From Ochrobactrum sp. CGA5 (GTDB taxonomy: Bacteria; Pseudomonadota; Alphaproteobacteria; Rhizobiales; Rhizobiaceae), in contig NZ_VCIG01000043.1 in the NCBI RefSeq assembly GCF_006345815.1, positions 124,001 through 188,000 of the forward strand: 64,000 bases of DNA. Direction: 5' to 3'. This document shows positions 43,163 through 52,597 of the stretch, in pieces (position 1 is the stretch's first letter; each line of letters opens with the position of its first letter). The translations under genes were made by a program, and so were the position numbers. Below the pieces are notes generated by a model. It saw only the letters and a list, made by a program, of their open reading frames with translations. It did no database searches and had not been told where the DNA came from.

Positions 43163-43187
43163 AAAAACCCGCTTGTAGCGGGTTTTT
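43163..43187 (+). terminator. Terminator of the hglS-amaB operon
   Basis: Eleven-base stem (43163-43173 with 43177-43187), three-base loop and a T-run of eight, starting 24 bases after the amaB stop. Confidence 0.9.
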
Positions 43188-43190
43188 TTT

Positions 43191-43285
43191 AGAGCGCATC
43201 CCGAAAACTGTGAAACGGTTTTCGGGAAGGGTACGCGTTAAAAAAATAGTTAGAGCGCCGATCTGATCCAATCAGATCGGCGCTC
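43191..43285. repeat. Dispersed palindromic repeat, full copy
   Basis: Two modules. The left one has CCCGAAAAC at 43200-43208 mirrored by GTTTTCGGG at 43218-43226, then ACGCGTTA. The right one is a perfect 15-base inverted repeat, 43253-43267 with 43271-43285, ending CGGCGCTC. Other copies are at 27696, 31131 and 48282. Such elements recall the Bru-RS / rhizobial intergenic palindromes. Confidence 0.8.
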
Positions 43286-43336
43286 CAATGAGCCGCAACG
43301 CATCGACCGGTTGAGATTTTTGCAGTGACGCGGCGA

Positions 43337-43414
43337 AAATGGTGCTTTCTCGAGAACCGGAGCGGAGTGTACTTTGAGATACATGAGCACCGGAAGCGCA
43401 GAAAAGCGCCATTT
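43337..43414. repeat. Long imperfect inverted repeat before purU 3' end
   Basis: AAATGGTGCTTT at 43337-43348 pairs with AAAGCGCCATTT at 43403-43414 (one mismatch), and inner GAACCGGAGC/GCACCGGAAGC segments partly mirror each other. The 78-base unit could be a miniature element or structured RNA; no second copy was noticed in this window. Confidence 0.5.
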
Positions 43415-43447
43415 GCAGACCGTCAATGCGTAAATATCGGCGGTCGA

Positions 43448-44332
43448 TCAGCCCATGCGTTCAGAAGCGAATGAACCTGGAGACGCAGGGAATACGACGG
43501 TGCGATTGCCGTTGAGGAATGAGCGGTGATGGATATGCGCGTGAACGGCGCGCGCCAGAACCTGCGCTTCGACATCACGCCCGATAGACACATAATCCGC
43601 AGCACTTTGCGCATGGGTCACACGCGCCACATCCTGTTCAATGATCGGACCTTCATCAAGATCAGCAGTCACGTAATGCGCGGTCGCACCAATCAGCTTC
43701 ACACCGCGCTCATAAGCCTGCTTATATGGGTTCGCGCCCTTAAACGACGGCAGGAAGGAATGGTGAATGTTGATGATCTTGCCCGACATCTTCTGGCAAA
43801 GCTGATCGGACAGAACCTGCATGTAACGCGCAAGAACCACCAGCTCAGCGCCTGTATCCTCAACGATACCCATAAGGCGCGTTTCTGCTTCCGGCTTGTT
43901 GGCCTTAGTGACAGCGATATGATGGAAGGGAATGTCGTGATTGACGACAACCTTCTGATAATCGAAATGGTTTGACACCACACCAACGATATCGATGGGC
44001 AGCGCGCCGATCTTCCAGCGATAGAGAAGATCATTGAGGCAATGGCCAAAACGCGACACCATAAGCAGCGTCTTGGTGCGATGCGCATTATCGTGAAAAT
44101 CGAAATTCATATCAAAGGGCGCCGCAACAGACACAAAACCTTCCCGCAAAACATCGAGGGCGACGCCTTCTTCGGAAATAAAGCTGACGCGCATGAAGAA
44201 GCGCCCCGTGTCCAGATCGTCAAACTGGGCGCTGTCGATGATGTTGCAACCCTTGCTGGCAAGATAACCCGAAATCGCGGCAACGATACCGCGTGTGGAC
44301 TTGCAGGTGACGGTCAGGACAAAATTATGCAT
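43448..44332 (-). CDS. purU: Formyltetrahydrofolate deformylase
   Basis: A 294-residue enzyme hydrolysing 10-formyltetrahydrofolate to formate and tetrahydrofolate. An N-terminal ACT domain (FVLTVTCKSTRGIVAAISGYLASKGCNIID) senses amino acids such as Met or Gly in family members. The formyltransferase fold follows, with MVSRFGHCLNDLLYRW, INIHHSFLPSFKGANPYKQAYERGVKLIGATAHYV and DEGPIIEQDV holding the His and Asp of the active site. It is monocistronic and convergent with the lysine operon. The role in one-carbon balance is family knowledge. Confidence 0.95.
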   Translation of the reverse strand: MHNFVLTVTCKSTRGIVAAISGYLASKGCNIIDSAQFDDLDTGRFFMRVSFISEEGVALDVLREGFVSVAAPFDMNFDFHDNAHRTKTLLMVSRFGHCLNDLLYRWKIGALPIDIVGVVSNHFDYQKVVVNHDIPFHHIAVTKANKPEAETRLMGIVEDTGAELVVLARYMQVLSDQLCQKMSGKIINIHHSFLPSFKGANPYKQAYERGVKLIGATAHYVTADLDEGPIIEQDVARVTHAQSAADYVSIGRDVEAQVLARAVHAHIHHRSFLNGNRTVVFPASPGSFASERMG

Positions 44333-44516
44333 CGGACTTCCTCAAATTTTTGAAGGCGCAAGCCAGGCGACCACATCGCGAACCTAATCCACGAAGCGGT
44401 CGCAGCCATGCCAGAATGCGTAATGCACTGACGGGATTGCGCTATCAAGCAACTTTAGAAGAAAGATTGTCCAATTCTGTTCTGAACGCCCCCCCTGCTC
44501 CGAGGTGCGGCTCAGT

Positions 44517-45245
44517 TTAAAGATGTGGGTTGCGGCTACGGTAGCGGTCAACCAGTGAACGGTTCACATCGCCGGAGCCCGGCATGTTGGCACTGAGATA
44601 GATCGGCGCATCGCCTTCGCCCACCAACCTTGCAGCCACATCGGCAAAAATAGCATTGAGAATCGTGACACCAAGCGCAGTCGAAACCGGTCCGACCTTC
44701 AACGTACTACCTTCCACTTCCAGCACCGCATCACCCGCAGGCGCATCATTATCCAGCACGACATCAGCCAGGGAAAGCAGTTGCGTACGGCCTTTGGCGA
44801 TTGCGTTGGAATAGGTGACGGAGGTGACAGCGATAACGGCAGCCCCCTTCTCCCGCGCAAAGCGTGCCGCTTCAATGGGAGCCGCATTGACGCCGGAATT
44901 TGAAACAACAATCAGTACATCGCCTTCACGAATGCCATACCGCTCGAGTATCGGCAGAACGGCCCCTTCGATGCGCTCAAAATGCGAGCTTGCCACCGCG
45001 CCATCCTGCAGCATGATTGCTCCGCAAAGGATTGGCACGGTAATCGCCAGTCCGCCTGCGCGGTAGTGCAATTCTTCCGCCATTATATGCGAGTGGCCGG
45101 TGCCGAACACATAGACCCGGCGATCTGCCTTGGCAGCCGCGGCGACGAGCTCGGCAGCTTTGGTCATCGGCTCGGCAAGCCGATCACGCAGACCCGAGAG
45201 CCGGGCGATCAGGTCATCGAAATAACGATCGGTGATTTCTGTCAT
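44517..45245 (-). CDS. SIS-domain sugar-phosphate-binding protein
   Basis: A 242-residue protein (243 if the preceding ATG is used) with one SIS domain. The phosphosugar-binding segments are [24 protein letters not shown] and [25 protein letters not shown]. It belongs to the UPF0309-type group, near YckI-like isomerases, with unknown reaction. It is the last gene of the nag operon, overlapping nagA by up to 4 bases, so it likely acts on an amino-sugar phosphate, for instance as an isomerase or etherase-related accessory. No direct evidence for the substrate is visible. Confidence 0.82.
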   Translation of the reverse strand: MTEITDRYFDDLIARLSGLRDRLAEPMTKAAELVAAAAKADRRVYVFGTGHSHIMAEELHYRAGGLAITVPILCGAIMLQDGAVASSHFERIEGAVLPILERYGIREGDVLIVVSNSGVNAAPIEAARFAREKGAAVIAVTSVTYSNAIAKGRTQLLSLADVVLDNDAPAGDAVLEVEGSTLKVGPVSTALGVTILNAIFADVAARLVGEGDAPIYLSANMPGSGDVNRSLVDRYRSRNPHL

Positions 45246-46417
45246 CAACCCTTCCCCGCAATCTGCTTTTCACCGGAAAGCCAAGTGGCTTTCGCAAGTA
45301 GCCCTTCATCAAGATGAACTGCATCCATCCGCATGCCGGGACGGAACGTACCGCGATCATTGAGACACAGATAACGTGCAGGATAGTGGCTCGCCATCCG
45401 AAGTGCCTCGGCCAGCGTCAGCTCCAGCTCGGCCACGCCGAAACGCACCGCCGACGCCATATCGAGATCTGATCCGGCAATGGTGCCATCCGACAACACA
45501 AGTTTGGAGCAAATCCCGCCCGGCACGCGACGGACGGCACGCCCGTTGATCTCGAAGCTTTCGGAGTCTGAACCGACCAGAGCCATGGCGTCTGTCACGA
45601 AGAACAGATGAGCATCGCCGCGTTTCGCTCGAAGAGCGAGCCGCAGCGCCATCGGGTCGACATGGTGACCATCGGCAACGATACCGCACCAGATATCAGG
45701 GTGATCAAGCGCCGCGCCCGCAAGTCCCGGCGCACGATGGCCGATCTGGCTCATGGCATTGAAAAGATGGGTGACGCTACGTGCACCGGCATCGAAGCAC
45801 TTGAATGCTTCTTCGGCGGTTGTGTCACTGTGGCCGATGCTGACGATCACACCGCCATCGCTCAAGCGCCGCACCTGCTCGGACGTGACCTGTTCCGCAG
45901 CAAGCGTGACGAGCAATGTCCCGATCTGCTTAGCCGTATGGATATAGAGCGCAATATCGGCGTCATTGAGGGGCCGCATCAGTTCAGCCAGATGGGCGCC
46001 CTTTCTTGCCGGAGCCAGATGCGGCCCCTCCAGATGGAGACCGGCAACGCCCTTGTCGGCCTTGATCGCCTCAATTGCCGCTTCGATAGCGTGGTCACGC
46101 ACCTGCGTCGTATCGGTAATCAGCGTCGGCAGAAGGCTCGTCGTTCCGTATTTGCGATGCCCCTTGGCAATCGTGAACATGGTCTCAGGCGTCGGCTGAT
46201 CGTTGAGCATACGCCCGCCACCGCCATTCACCTGCGCATCGATAAAGCCGGGAGCCAGAATGCCGCCGTTCAGCCGCTCGATATCATGGGCCGCGCCGAG
46301 CGAGGCTTCCGGCACAATTGCTTCGACCTTGCCGTCGCTGAACACCAGCGCGCTGTGGTCATGAAAGCGCTCACCGTCGAAAATGCGTGCGCCTGTTATT
46401 GCTGATTTCCTGGTCAT
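45245..46417 (-). CDS. nagA: N-acetylglucosamine-6-phosphate deacetylase
   Basis: A 390-residue amidohydrolase that removes acetate from GlcNAc-6-phosphate. The metal-binding and substrate motifs are visible: [17 protein letters not shown] near the N-terminus, [17 protein letters not shown] (metal Glu), [13 protein letters not shown] (metal His), [23 protein letters not shown] and [14 protein letters not shown] (catalytic Asp). It overlaps its neighbours by four bases on both sides, showing tight translational coupling in the nag operon. Confidence 0.95.
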   Translation of the reverse strand: MTRKSAITGARIFDGERFHDHSALVFSDGKVEAIVPEASLGAAHDIERLNGGILAPGFIDAQVNGGGGRMLNDQPTPETMFTIAKGHRKYGTTSLLPTLITDTTQVRDHAIEAAIEAIKADKGVAGLHLEGPHLAPARKGAHLAELMRPLNDADIALYIHTAKQIGTLLVTLAAEQVTSEQVRRLSDGGVIVSIGHSDTTAEEAFKCFDAGARSVTHLFNAMSQIGHRAPGLAGAALDHPDIWCGIVADGHHVDPMALRLALRAKRGDAHLFFVTDAMALVGSDSESFEINGRAVRRVPGGICSKLVLSDGTIAGSDLDMASAVRFGVAELELTLAEALRMASHYPARYLCLNDRGTFRPGMRMDAVHLDEGLLAKATWLSGEKQIAGKG

Positions 46418-47451
46418 ACCGTCACCGTCACCTTGTTGAGATTGCGCGGCTTGTCTGGATCAAAGCCCTTACGACGCGTAACCGCTTCAATAACGCGGTA
46501 ATAGTTGATGAGGGAGACCAGCGGGTCGAGATGTGCATTCCCGGTGCTAGCCGATGACAGTCGGAAACCCGGCGTTTCCGCATCAGACAACGACACAATA
46601 CTCGCACCGAACGAATGCAGCCGCTTCAGAGCCTCCATGTTGGTGTCGAAGGCCTCGTCACGCGGCAGGAAGGAAATGATCGGAAAACCCTCTTCCACAA
46701 GCCGCATCGGCCCGTGCATGAGCTCCGCCAAAGAGAAAGCTTCCGCATGGATATTGGCTGTTTCCTTTGCCTTCAGCGCGGCTTCGAGCGCGATTGCAAA
46801 GGCCGTGCCACGTCCGCCGGTATAAAGTGAGCGAGCATTGAAGAGGAGATTCTCAACGGCTTCGCGGCCATCCGGCCGTGTTGCGGCGAGCGCCTCCGGC
46901 AGGCGTTGCAGCCCAGCCTGCAGGCTTGCATCACCGCTGGCTGATGCGACCACGCCCGACAGCGCTGCAACGGCAGCAATGAACGACTTGGTTGCGGCAA
47001 CACTCTTTTCTTCACCGGCATTCAGCGCGAGCACGACATCGGCGGCATTGCCGAGTGGGCTATCGACAACGTTCACGACTGCAATTGTCGTCGCACCACC
47101 TTTCTTTGCTGCGTCTTGCGCCGCGACAATGTCAGGGCTGGCACCGGACTGCGACACGGTAAAATGCAATCCGTTCTGGAGCTTCAGCTTGGAACCATAG
47201 ACCGATGCCACCGATGGCCCGATGGATGCAACCGGAATACCCATTGTGATTTCCATCAGATACTTAAAGAACGTCGCCGCATGATCAGACGAACCGCGCG
47301 CAGCCGTAGTGATGACGGTGGGTTCGTTCTTCTGGAAAATACGTGCGATTTCCGAAAACGTACCTGCCTCCTTCTCAAGCAGACCGGCGACAACGGCAGG
47401 TGACTGTTCTGTTTCCTGCAGCATGAGGGAGGAAGGGCTGTTCATAGTCAT
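46414..47451 (-). CDS. nagB-II: Glucosamine-6-phosphate deaminase, SIS type (NagB-II)
   Basis: A 345-residue protein with two SIS domains like the isomerase half of GlmS but without the glutaminase domain. ITTAARGSSDHAATFFKYLMEI, VSQSGASPDIVAAQ, and FTGGRGTAFAIALEAALKAKETANIHAEAFSLAELMHGP-like blocks are present. In operons with nagA such proteins deaminate and isomerise glucosamine-6-phosphate to fructose-6-phosphate, replacing NagB. It overlaps nagR and nagA by four bases each. AgaS-type (galactosamine) specificity is a less likely alternative. Confidence 0.88.
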   Translation of the reverse strand: MTMNSPSSLMLQETEQSPAVVAGLLEKEAGTFSEIARIFQKNEPTVITTAARGSSDHAATFFKYLMEITMGIPVASIGPSVASVYGSKLKLQNGLHFTVSQSGASPDIVAAQDAAKKGGATTIAVVNVVDSPLGNAADVVLALNAGEEKSVAATKSFIAAVAALSGVVASASGDASLQAGLQRLPEALAATRPDGREAVENLLFNARSLYTGGRGTAFAIALEAALKAKETANIHAEAFSLAELMHGPMRLVEEGFPIISFLPRDEAFDTNMEALKRLHSFGASIVSLSDAETPGFRLSSASTGNAHLDPLVSLINYYRVIEAVTRRKGFDPDKPRNLNKVTVTV

Positions 47452-48215
47452 TCTCCAATTTTCAGTTCTGCGACGAAATCATAGGCATCGGCGCGGTAAT
47501 GCGAACGGGTATATTCGACGATCCTGTCGTCCTCGAGATGCGAGATACGCTCGATAAGAAGTGCGGGCGCACCCCGGTGAACGCCGAGCAGGCGTGCTGT
47601 ACCAGGGTCGAGCGTAACCGCTGTCAGGCGCTGCAAAGCGCGTACCGGCTTGTGGCCACGCCTTGCCAAGGCGTCATAAAGCGAGGTTTCTTCGACACGA
47701 TCCTTATCCAGATAATGGCGTGGAACCACAGCGCGTTCGAAAGCCATCGGCACACCGTCGGCAAGACGCAGACGGTCTAGCCGCACCACCGTCGTATCAA
47801 CGCCAATCCCCAACCGGAAAGCCTCGTCGGGGGACGGCTTATCGACCTTGTTGGTGACAACACGTGCGCCCGGTTCCTTGCCGCGCGACAGCATGTCCTC
47901 GGAAAACGATGTCAAACGCCACAGATGCTGACTGATGCGGGCCGGGCGTTCAGCAACGAAAGTGCCACTGCCGCGTCGTGCCTCTACCACGCCTTGCGTC
48001 AGCAGTTCCTTATAGGCATTGCGCACAGTAATCCGACCGACGCCAAGCTGTTCCGCCAGATCACGCTCCGGCGGCAGCCCTACAGCGGGCGCAAGCTGCC
48101 CCTCCTCGATCAGTTCACCGAGAATGCGCGCAAGGTTCCGGTAAAGCGGCCCGGTTAGCTGAGGATCATGCAAACCGCGCCCTTCAATGGCAGCGATCAA
48201 TGTGGTTCTATTCAT
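47448..48215 (-). CDS. nagR: GntR-family regulator of amino-sugar catabolism (HutC subfamily)
   Basis: A 255-residue regulator. The N-terminal winged helix contains LIEEGQLAPAVGLPPERDLAEQLGVGRITVRNAYKELLTQGVVEARRGSGTFVA. The C-terminal UTRA effector domain has the EETSLYDALARRGHKPVRALQ and DDRIVEYTRSHYRADAYDFVAEL blocks. It is first gene of the operon and likely represses it, with GlcN6P or GlcNAc6P as inducer, by analogy with NagR/NagQ. Two direct TAGAACC repeats just upstream may be its operator. Confidence 0.9.
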   Translation of the reverse strand: MNRTTLIAAIEGRGLHDPQLTGPLYRNLARILGELIEEGQLAPAVGLPPERDLAEQLGVGRITVRNAYKELLTQGVVEARRGSGTFVAERPARISQHLWRLTSFSEDMLSRGKEPGARVVTNKVDKPSPDEAFRLGIGVDTTVVRLDRLRLADGVPMAFERAVVPRHYLDKDRVEETSLYDALARRGHKPVRALQRLTAVTLDPGTARLLGVHRGAPALLIERISHLEDDRIVEYTRSHYRADAYDFVAELKIGE

Positions 48216-48226
48216 GCCTTACATGA

Positions 48227-48244
48227 TAGAACCTATATAGAACC
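48227..48244. promoter_or_regulatory. Candidate nagR operator (direct repeats)
   Basis: TAGAACC at 48227-48233 and 48238-48244, separated by TATA, start 12 bases upstream of the regulator start codon. Spacing of 11 bases puts both on one DNA face. A third partial copy in reverse (GGTTCTA) lies at 48204-48210 inside the gene start. Confidence 0.4.
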
Positions 48245-48281
48245 AATAGCAAGTGACAATCTCATGAAGAATGTCCGCTTG

Positions 48282-48378
48282 CGCGCATATTCCGAAAAAG
48301 TGTGAAGCAGCATTCGGATCGGGTGATCGTTGATACAAAGAAAAGAGCGCCGATCTGTTTCAAACTGATCGGCGCTCT
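48282..48378. repeat. Dispersed palindromic repeat, full copy, doubling as terminator
   Basis: Left module CGCGCATATTCCGAAAAAGTGTGAAG with a decayed CATTCGG arm; right module AGAGCGCCGATC at 48344-48355 mirrored by GATCGGCGCTCT at 48367-48378. Homologous to the copies at 43191 and 31131. Confidence 0.75.
48344..48378 (-). terminator. Terminator of the RND efflux operon (right arm of repeat)
   Basis: On the minus strand the 12-base stem, extended inward after one mismatch, is followed by TTTTCTTT. It begins 17 bases after the stop codon of the RND pump gene, so the repeat appears to serve as that operon's terminator. Confidence 0.6.
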
Positions 48379-48395
48379 GGAAGCGAAATTTTCTG

Positions 48396-51300
48396 TTAAT
48401 GTGGCTGCGGAGCGGGACGCACCTCGGCTGGAGGCTCATCCGGGCTACGTTCCGGCTCCTTGAGGCGGAACCAGGCGACATAGAGGGCAGGCAGGAAGAG
48501 TAGCGTAATCGCCGTGCCGGCTATGATACCGCCCATCATGGCGTAGGCCATCGGCCCCCAGAACACTTCACGCGCAATTGGTATCAGCGCTAGACTTGCT
48601 GCCGCTGCCGTCAACGCGATGGGACGCATTCGGTGCTGGCTCGCCTTCATCACCGCATCCCATGGATGCATACCCTCAAGGATATCCTCCTCAATCTGTA
48701 CGATCAGAATGACCGAGTTTCGGATGAGAATACCGACCAATGCCAGCACGCCAAGGATAGCCACGAAGCCGAGAGGCTTGCCGCTAGGCAGCAGGGCCGC
48801 CACCACGCCGATAAGACCGAGCGGCGCCACAGCCACCACAAGGAACAGCCGCTGGAAGCTCTGAAGCTGGATCATCAGCACCGTCGCCATAACGAAAAGC
48901 ATCAGCGGAACGACCGCGGCGATCGGCCCTTGGCTCTTGCCGCTTTCCTCCACCGTGCCTGCCGTCTGGATATAGTATCCCGACGGCAGTTTGTCGGCGA
49001 ATGTCTTGATGGCTGGCGACAGATCCTTGACGATCGTGTCCGGCATTGTCTTGTCGATGATCCCAGCAGCCACAGTAATCGTCGGAATGCGCGAACGACG
49101 ATAGATGACCGGTTGTTCCAGCTCATACCGGAAATTGGCAATCGCTGCCAATGGCACCGACGTGCCTTTACCGGTTGCGATCTGAAGGCTTTGCAGTGTG
49201 TCAATCGAGTCACGTTCCTGCTTCTGGGCCCGAGCTATGACATTGATCAGATAAATCGAATCCCGCACCTGTGTGATTGTGATCCCCCCAACGATACCGT
49301 TGAGTGTCGTCGCAATATCCTTTGATGAAATGCCGAGTTTTCTCGCCTTGTCCTGCATAACGTCGACGCGAATGACCCGACCCGGCTCGTTCCAGTTGTA
49401 GTTGACGACTCCAAGCCGCTTGTCGGCGCTCAGAATGCCGGCAAAATCCTGCGCGATACCACGCAGCTTCTGGATATCCGGTCCTGAGATACGATACTGC
49501 ACCGGACGGCCAACCGGCGGTCCAAGCTCAAGATATTTCACATTGACGTCGGTACCGACGTAATCCTTGCGCAGAACCTGGTTGAATTTTTCCTTGAGCC
49601 TGTCGCGCGCCTCAAGATCTTTCGCAACGACGACCATCTGCCCAAAATATGGATTCGCGGGCTGAACGTCGAAGGAAAGAATGAAGCGTATAGCACCCTG
49701 CCCGATATAGGTACTCCAATGATCGATATCGGGGTTATCCTTGAGCATAGTCGCTTCGAATTTTTCCATCTGCGCCTTGGTATCGCCGATGGAACTGTTC
49801 TGAGGCAGCGTCCAGTCGAGCACCAGCTCTGGACGGTCAGATTCCGGGAAGAACTGCCGTTGGATGAAGCCCATGCCGAAAACAGAAGCCAAGAAAAGCA
49901 CAACGGTCGTAATTATCGTGATCCATTTATGTCGCATGGACGCGAGCAGGACCTGTGAGAAGATTGTGAAGAAACGGCTATGCTTTTCCTCATGCGCCTT
50001 CATCTTCTTCGGCAGAAAGGTGACGCCCAGCAGTGGTGCAAACAGAACTGCCACGATCCATGAAACCAGCAGCGAAACAGCAATCACCACGAACAAGGTG
50101 AACGTGTACTCACCAGCTTGGCTATTATTCAGCCCTATTGGTATAAACCCCGCAATGGTAACAAGCGTACCCGTCAGCATCGGGAAAGCCGTATGCGAAT
50201 AGACATAGGTCGCGGCTTTGTTGATGGGATCACCATGCTCAAGCCGTGCCACCATCATTTCAACCGCGATCATTGCATCGTCAACCAGCAGACCGAGCGC
50301 GATGATAAGCGCACCGAGCGACACACGCTGCAATGAAATATCCATCAGCGACATCGCCAGGAAGGTAATCGCCAACACCAGCGGGATCGAAAGCGAAACA
50401 ACAAAGCCCGCACGCACCCCGAGGCTGACGAAACTCACAGCCAGAACGATAATAACTGCTTCAAACAGGGCTTCGGTAAAGCCCGAAACTGCTTCTGTGA
50501 CAACCTGGGGCTGATCCGCAACTTTGAACACTTTGACGCCGACCGGAAGTTCCGCCGTCACCTGGCTCATCATCTTGTCGAGCGCCGTACCGAATTCAAG
50601 CAGATTGCCGTTTGGCTTCATGCCGATGCCAAGGCCGATGGCATCCTGCCCGTTCACCCGGAATATGGATGTCGGCGGGTCAACATAACCCCTTGTAATC
50701 GTTGCGACGTCGGAAAGGCGGAAGAAGCGATTATTTACACGCAGGTTCACCGCGCGCAGATCAGCTTCCGAATTGAATTGCCCGCTGACGCGCACGCTGA
50801 TGCGCTCCGGTCCGGCCTCCACGACACCGGAAGGTGTGATGGCGTTCTGGTCCTGTAAAGCTTGCAGAATTGCCTGCTGATCCAATCCCAGCGCTGCAAT
50901 CTGACGCGTCGAAAACTCAAGATAAATCGCCTCGTCCTGCGCACCGATCAGTTCGACCTTGCCCGCATTGGGCAGCGTCAGAATTTTCGTCCGTGTGCTT
51001 TCAGCATAATCGCGCAACTGCCGCATAGAAAGACCATCGGACGTAAAGGCATAAACGTTGCCATAAACGTCACCGAACTGGTCGTTGAAGTACGGCCCGA
51101 GAACGCCCTGCGGCAACGTATTCTGAATATCGTTCAGAAAGTGTCGCACTTCCGTCCAAGACTTTTTGACCTGTTCGGCCCGTGTCGTGTCTTTTAGGAA
51201 CACAAACACAACCGACTTGCCCGCAGTGGTTATGCTGCGCGTGTAGTCGAGCGTATCCAGCTCTTCGAGCTTCTTTTCCAGCCGGTCCGTAACCTGATTG

Positions 51301-51491
51301 AGCGTTTCATCAACGGAGGCACCAGGCCAATTCGCCTGCACGACCATCGTTTTGACAGTGAACTCCGGGTCTTCCTCGCGACCGAGATCGATGTAGGAAA
51401 TCAGGCCCGCCACCAGAAAGACGAGCATGAAATACCAGACAAGGGACCGATGGTTCAGAGCCCAGTCAGACAGATTAAATCCCTTCTTCAC
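48396..51491 (-). CDS. RND-family efflux pump inner-membrane transporter
   Basis: A 1031-residue HAE1-type RND protein that exports hydrophobic or amphiphilic compounds using the proton gradient. The first membrane helix follows NLSDWALNHRSLVWYFMLVFLVAGL; the proton-relay aspartates are in ALGLLVDDAMIAVEMMVARLE; the second half holds VLALVGILIRNSVILIVQIEED and ALTAAAASLALIPIAREVFWGPMAYAMMGGI. It is third gene of an operon with two adaptor genes, overlapping the upstream one by four bases. No outer-membrane channel gene is present, so it must borrow one. Substrates are unknown. Confidence 0.94.
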   Translation of the reverse strand: MKKGFNLSDWALNHRSLVWYFMLVFLVAGLISYIDLGREEDPEFTVKTMVVQANWPGASVDETLNQVTDRLEKKLEELDTLDYTRSITTAGKSVVFVFLKDTTRAEQVKKSWTEVRHFLNDIQNTLPQGVLGPYFNDQFGDVYGNVYAFTSDGLSMRQLRDYAESTRTKILTLPNAGKVELIGAQDEAIYLEFSTRQIAALGLDQQAILQALQDQNAITPSGVVEAGPERISVRVSGQFNSEADLRAVNLRVNNRFFRLSDVATITRGYVDPPTSIFRVNGQDAIGLGIGMKPNGNLLEFGTALDKMMSQVTAELPVGVKVFKVADQPQVVTEAVSGFTEALFEAVIIVLAVSFVSLGVRAGFVVSLSIPLVLAITFLAMSLMDISLQRVSLGALIIALGLLVDDAMIAVEMMVARLEHGDPINKAATYVYSHTAFPMLTGTLVTIAGFIPIGLNNSQAGEYTFTLFVVIAVSLLVSWIVAVLFAPLLGVTFLPKKMKAHEEKHSRFFTIFSQVLLASMRHKWITIITTVVLFLASVFGMGFIQRQFFPESDRPELVLDWTLPQNSSIGDTKAQMEKFEATMLKDNPDIDHWSTYIGQGAIRFILSFDVQPANPYFGQMVVVAKDLEARDRLKEKFNQVLRKDYVGTDVNVKYLELGPPVGRPVQYRISGPDIQKLRGIAQDFAGILSADKRLGVVNYNWNEPGRVIRVDVMQDKARKLGISSKDIATTLNGIVGGITITQVRDSIYLINVIARAQKQERDSIDTLQSLQIATGKGTSVPLAAIANFRYELEQPVIYRRSRIPTITVAAGIIDKTMPDTIVKDLSPAIKTFADKLPSGYYIQTAGTVEESGKSQGPIAAVVPLMLFVMATVLMIQLQSFQRLFLVVAVAPLGLIGVVAALLPSGKPLGFVAILGVLALVGILIRNSVILIVQIEEDILEGMHPWDAVMKASQHRMRPIALTAAAASLALIPIAREVFWGPMAYAMMGGIIAGTAITLLFLPALYVAWFRLKEPERSPDEPPAEVRPAPQPH

Positions 51492-52597
51492 AGCCCCGTT
51501 CCTTTCGCGTCCAAGCGGACTTTCTGTCCTTCCTTCAACTCATTCGCACCGGCAATCGCAACGTAACTGCCGACTTCGACACCCCCGGCAACAAAACTGC
51601 CGCCGCGTCGTTCGATCACCTGCACATCGTGAAGGGAAACCGTCTGCTTGTGCGGGTCGATGACCCATATGCCAGTCTTGCCGTTTTCATCACGCAGGGC
51701 CTGGATTGGCATCGTCACATGGTTCTGTTCGGGTGCAGCCACCGCCGCCCGGATCGTAGCGCCGAGGCGAAAGCCTTCCGGCGGATTGTCGAGAGCAATT
51801 CGGACGCGCCGAGTGCGCGTCTGCGCATCTGCTTGGGGGGCAACCTCACGCACAGTCCCCTGTCCCGTGACTTTGGGATCAGCCTGAAGCTGTACGTTGA
51901 ATCGCGTGCCCTGCTCAAAATATTGCGTCATGCTGTCGGGAATATCGAGCACTGCTTCGCGAATATCGGGACGCGCGACTGTCATCACGGTTTGCCCGGC
52001 TGCAACCACCTGTCCAACTTCAGCATTCGTTGCCGAAATGACGCCATCATAATCTGGACGCAACACAGCATAGCTGCGTTGGTCTTGCGCCTTTTTCAGC
52101 CCCGCCTTAGCCTTTTCAAGCCCCGCCTCGGCACTGTCGCGGGCCTGCTTTGCCGCATCATAATCAGCTTGCGAGACATTGTTGCCTTTCAGCAGGATTC
52201 GCTGGCGCTCCTCGCTGGCAGACGCGTTGGCAAACTGTGCTTCAGCGCTCGCCAGATCCGCCCGCGCCGACTGAACCGCAAGGTCGAGATTGGATGGATC
52301 GACCATTGCAACCATCTCGTCCTTCTTCACGAGATCGCCTACCTGGACGGGTCGATTGATGATCCGCCCAAGCACACGAAACGCAAGATCGGTGGAATAA
52401 CGTGGCTCTATCGTACCTGCAAAGCCCGTCTGCGTTACAGGCTTCGGCTCAACCACCATGTACAGAACCGGGCGCACAACGTCCGTATCCGCTTGTTTGT
52501 CTTCTTCCTTGCCGCAAGCGCTCAACAGAACCGCCGCACCAAGTACGGCGACGCAGCCCATTGACCGGATCGCACGAAACTGGATTGCCGTTTTCAT
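51488..52597 (-). CDS. RND efflux periplasmic adaptor (second adaptor)
   Basis: A 369-residue membrane-fusion protein. The N-terminus carries a lipobox-like LGAAVLLSACGKEEDKQAD, so it is probably a lipoprotein with Cys28 lipidated. The lipoyl halves ALDV-type VVEPKPVTQTGFAGTIEPRYST and AVLRPDYDGVISATNAEVGQVVAAGQTV flank a helical hairpin (LASAEAQFANASASEERQ...). It overlaps both neighbours by four bases. Sequence differs clearly from the first adaptor, so the operon encodes two unlike adaptors. Confidence 0.92.
   Translation of the reverse strand: MKTAIQFRAIRSMGCVAVLGAAVLLSACGKEEDKQADTDVVRPVLYMVVEPKPVTQTGFAGTIEPRYSTDLAFRVLGRIINRPVQVGDLVKKDEMVAMVDPSNLDLAVQSARADLASAEAQFANASASEERQRILLKGNNVSQADYDAAKQARDSAEAGLEKAKAGLKKAQDQRSYAVLRPDYDGVISATNAEVGQVVAAGQTVMTVARPDIREAVLDIPDSMTQYFEQGTRFNVQLQADPKVTGQGTVREVAPQADAQTRTRRVRIALDNPPEGFRLGATIRAAVAAPEQNHVTMPIQALRDENGKTGIWVIDPHKQTVSLHDVQVIERRGGSFVAGGVEVGSYVAIAGANELKEGQKVRLDAKGTGL

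Larger units (their letters stand above)
43140..43447. other. Intergenic region rich in repeats
   Basis: 308 bases between convergent amaB and purU. It consists of a terminator (43163-43187), a full dispersed repeat (43191-43285) and a long imperfect inverted repeat (43337-43414). No gene is supported. Confidence 0.6.

Noticed and set aside
43191-43285. Repeat as part of an insertion sequence or CRISPR array
   Set aside because: No transposase frame or target duplication; copies are single and dispersed, not regularly spaced.
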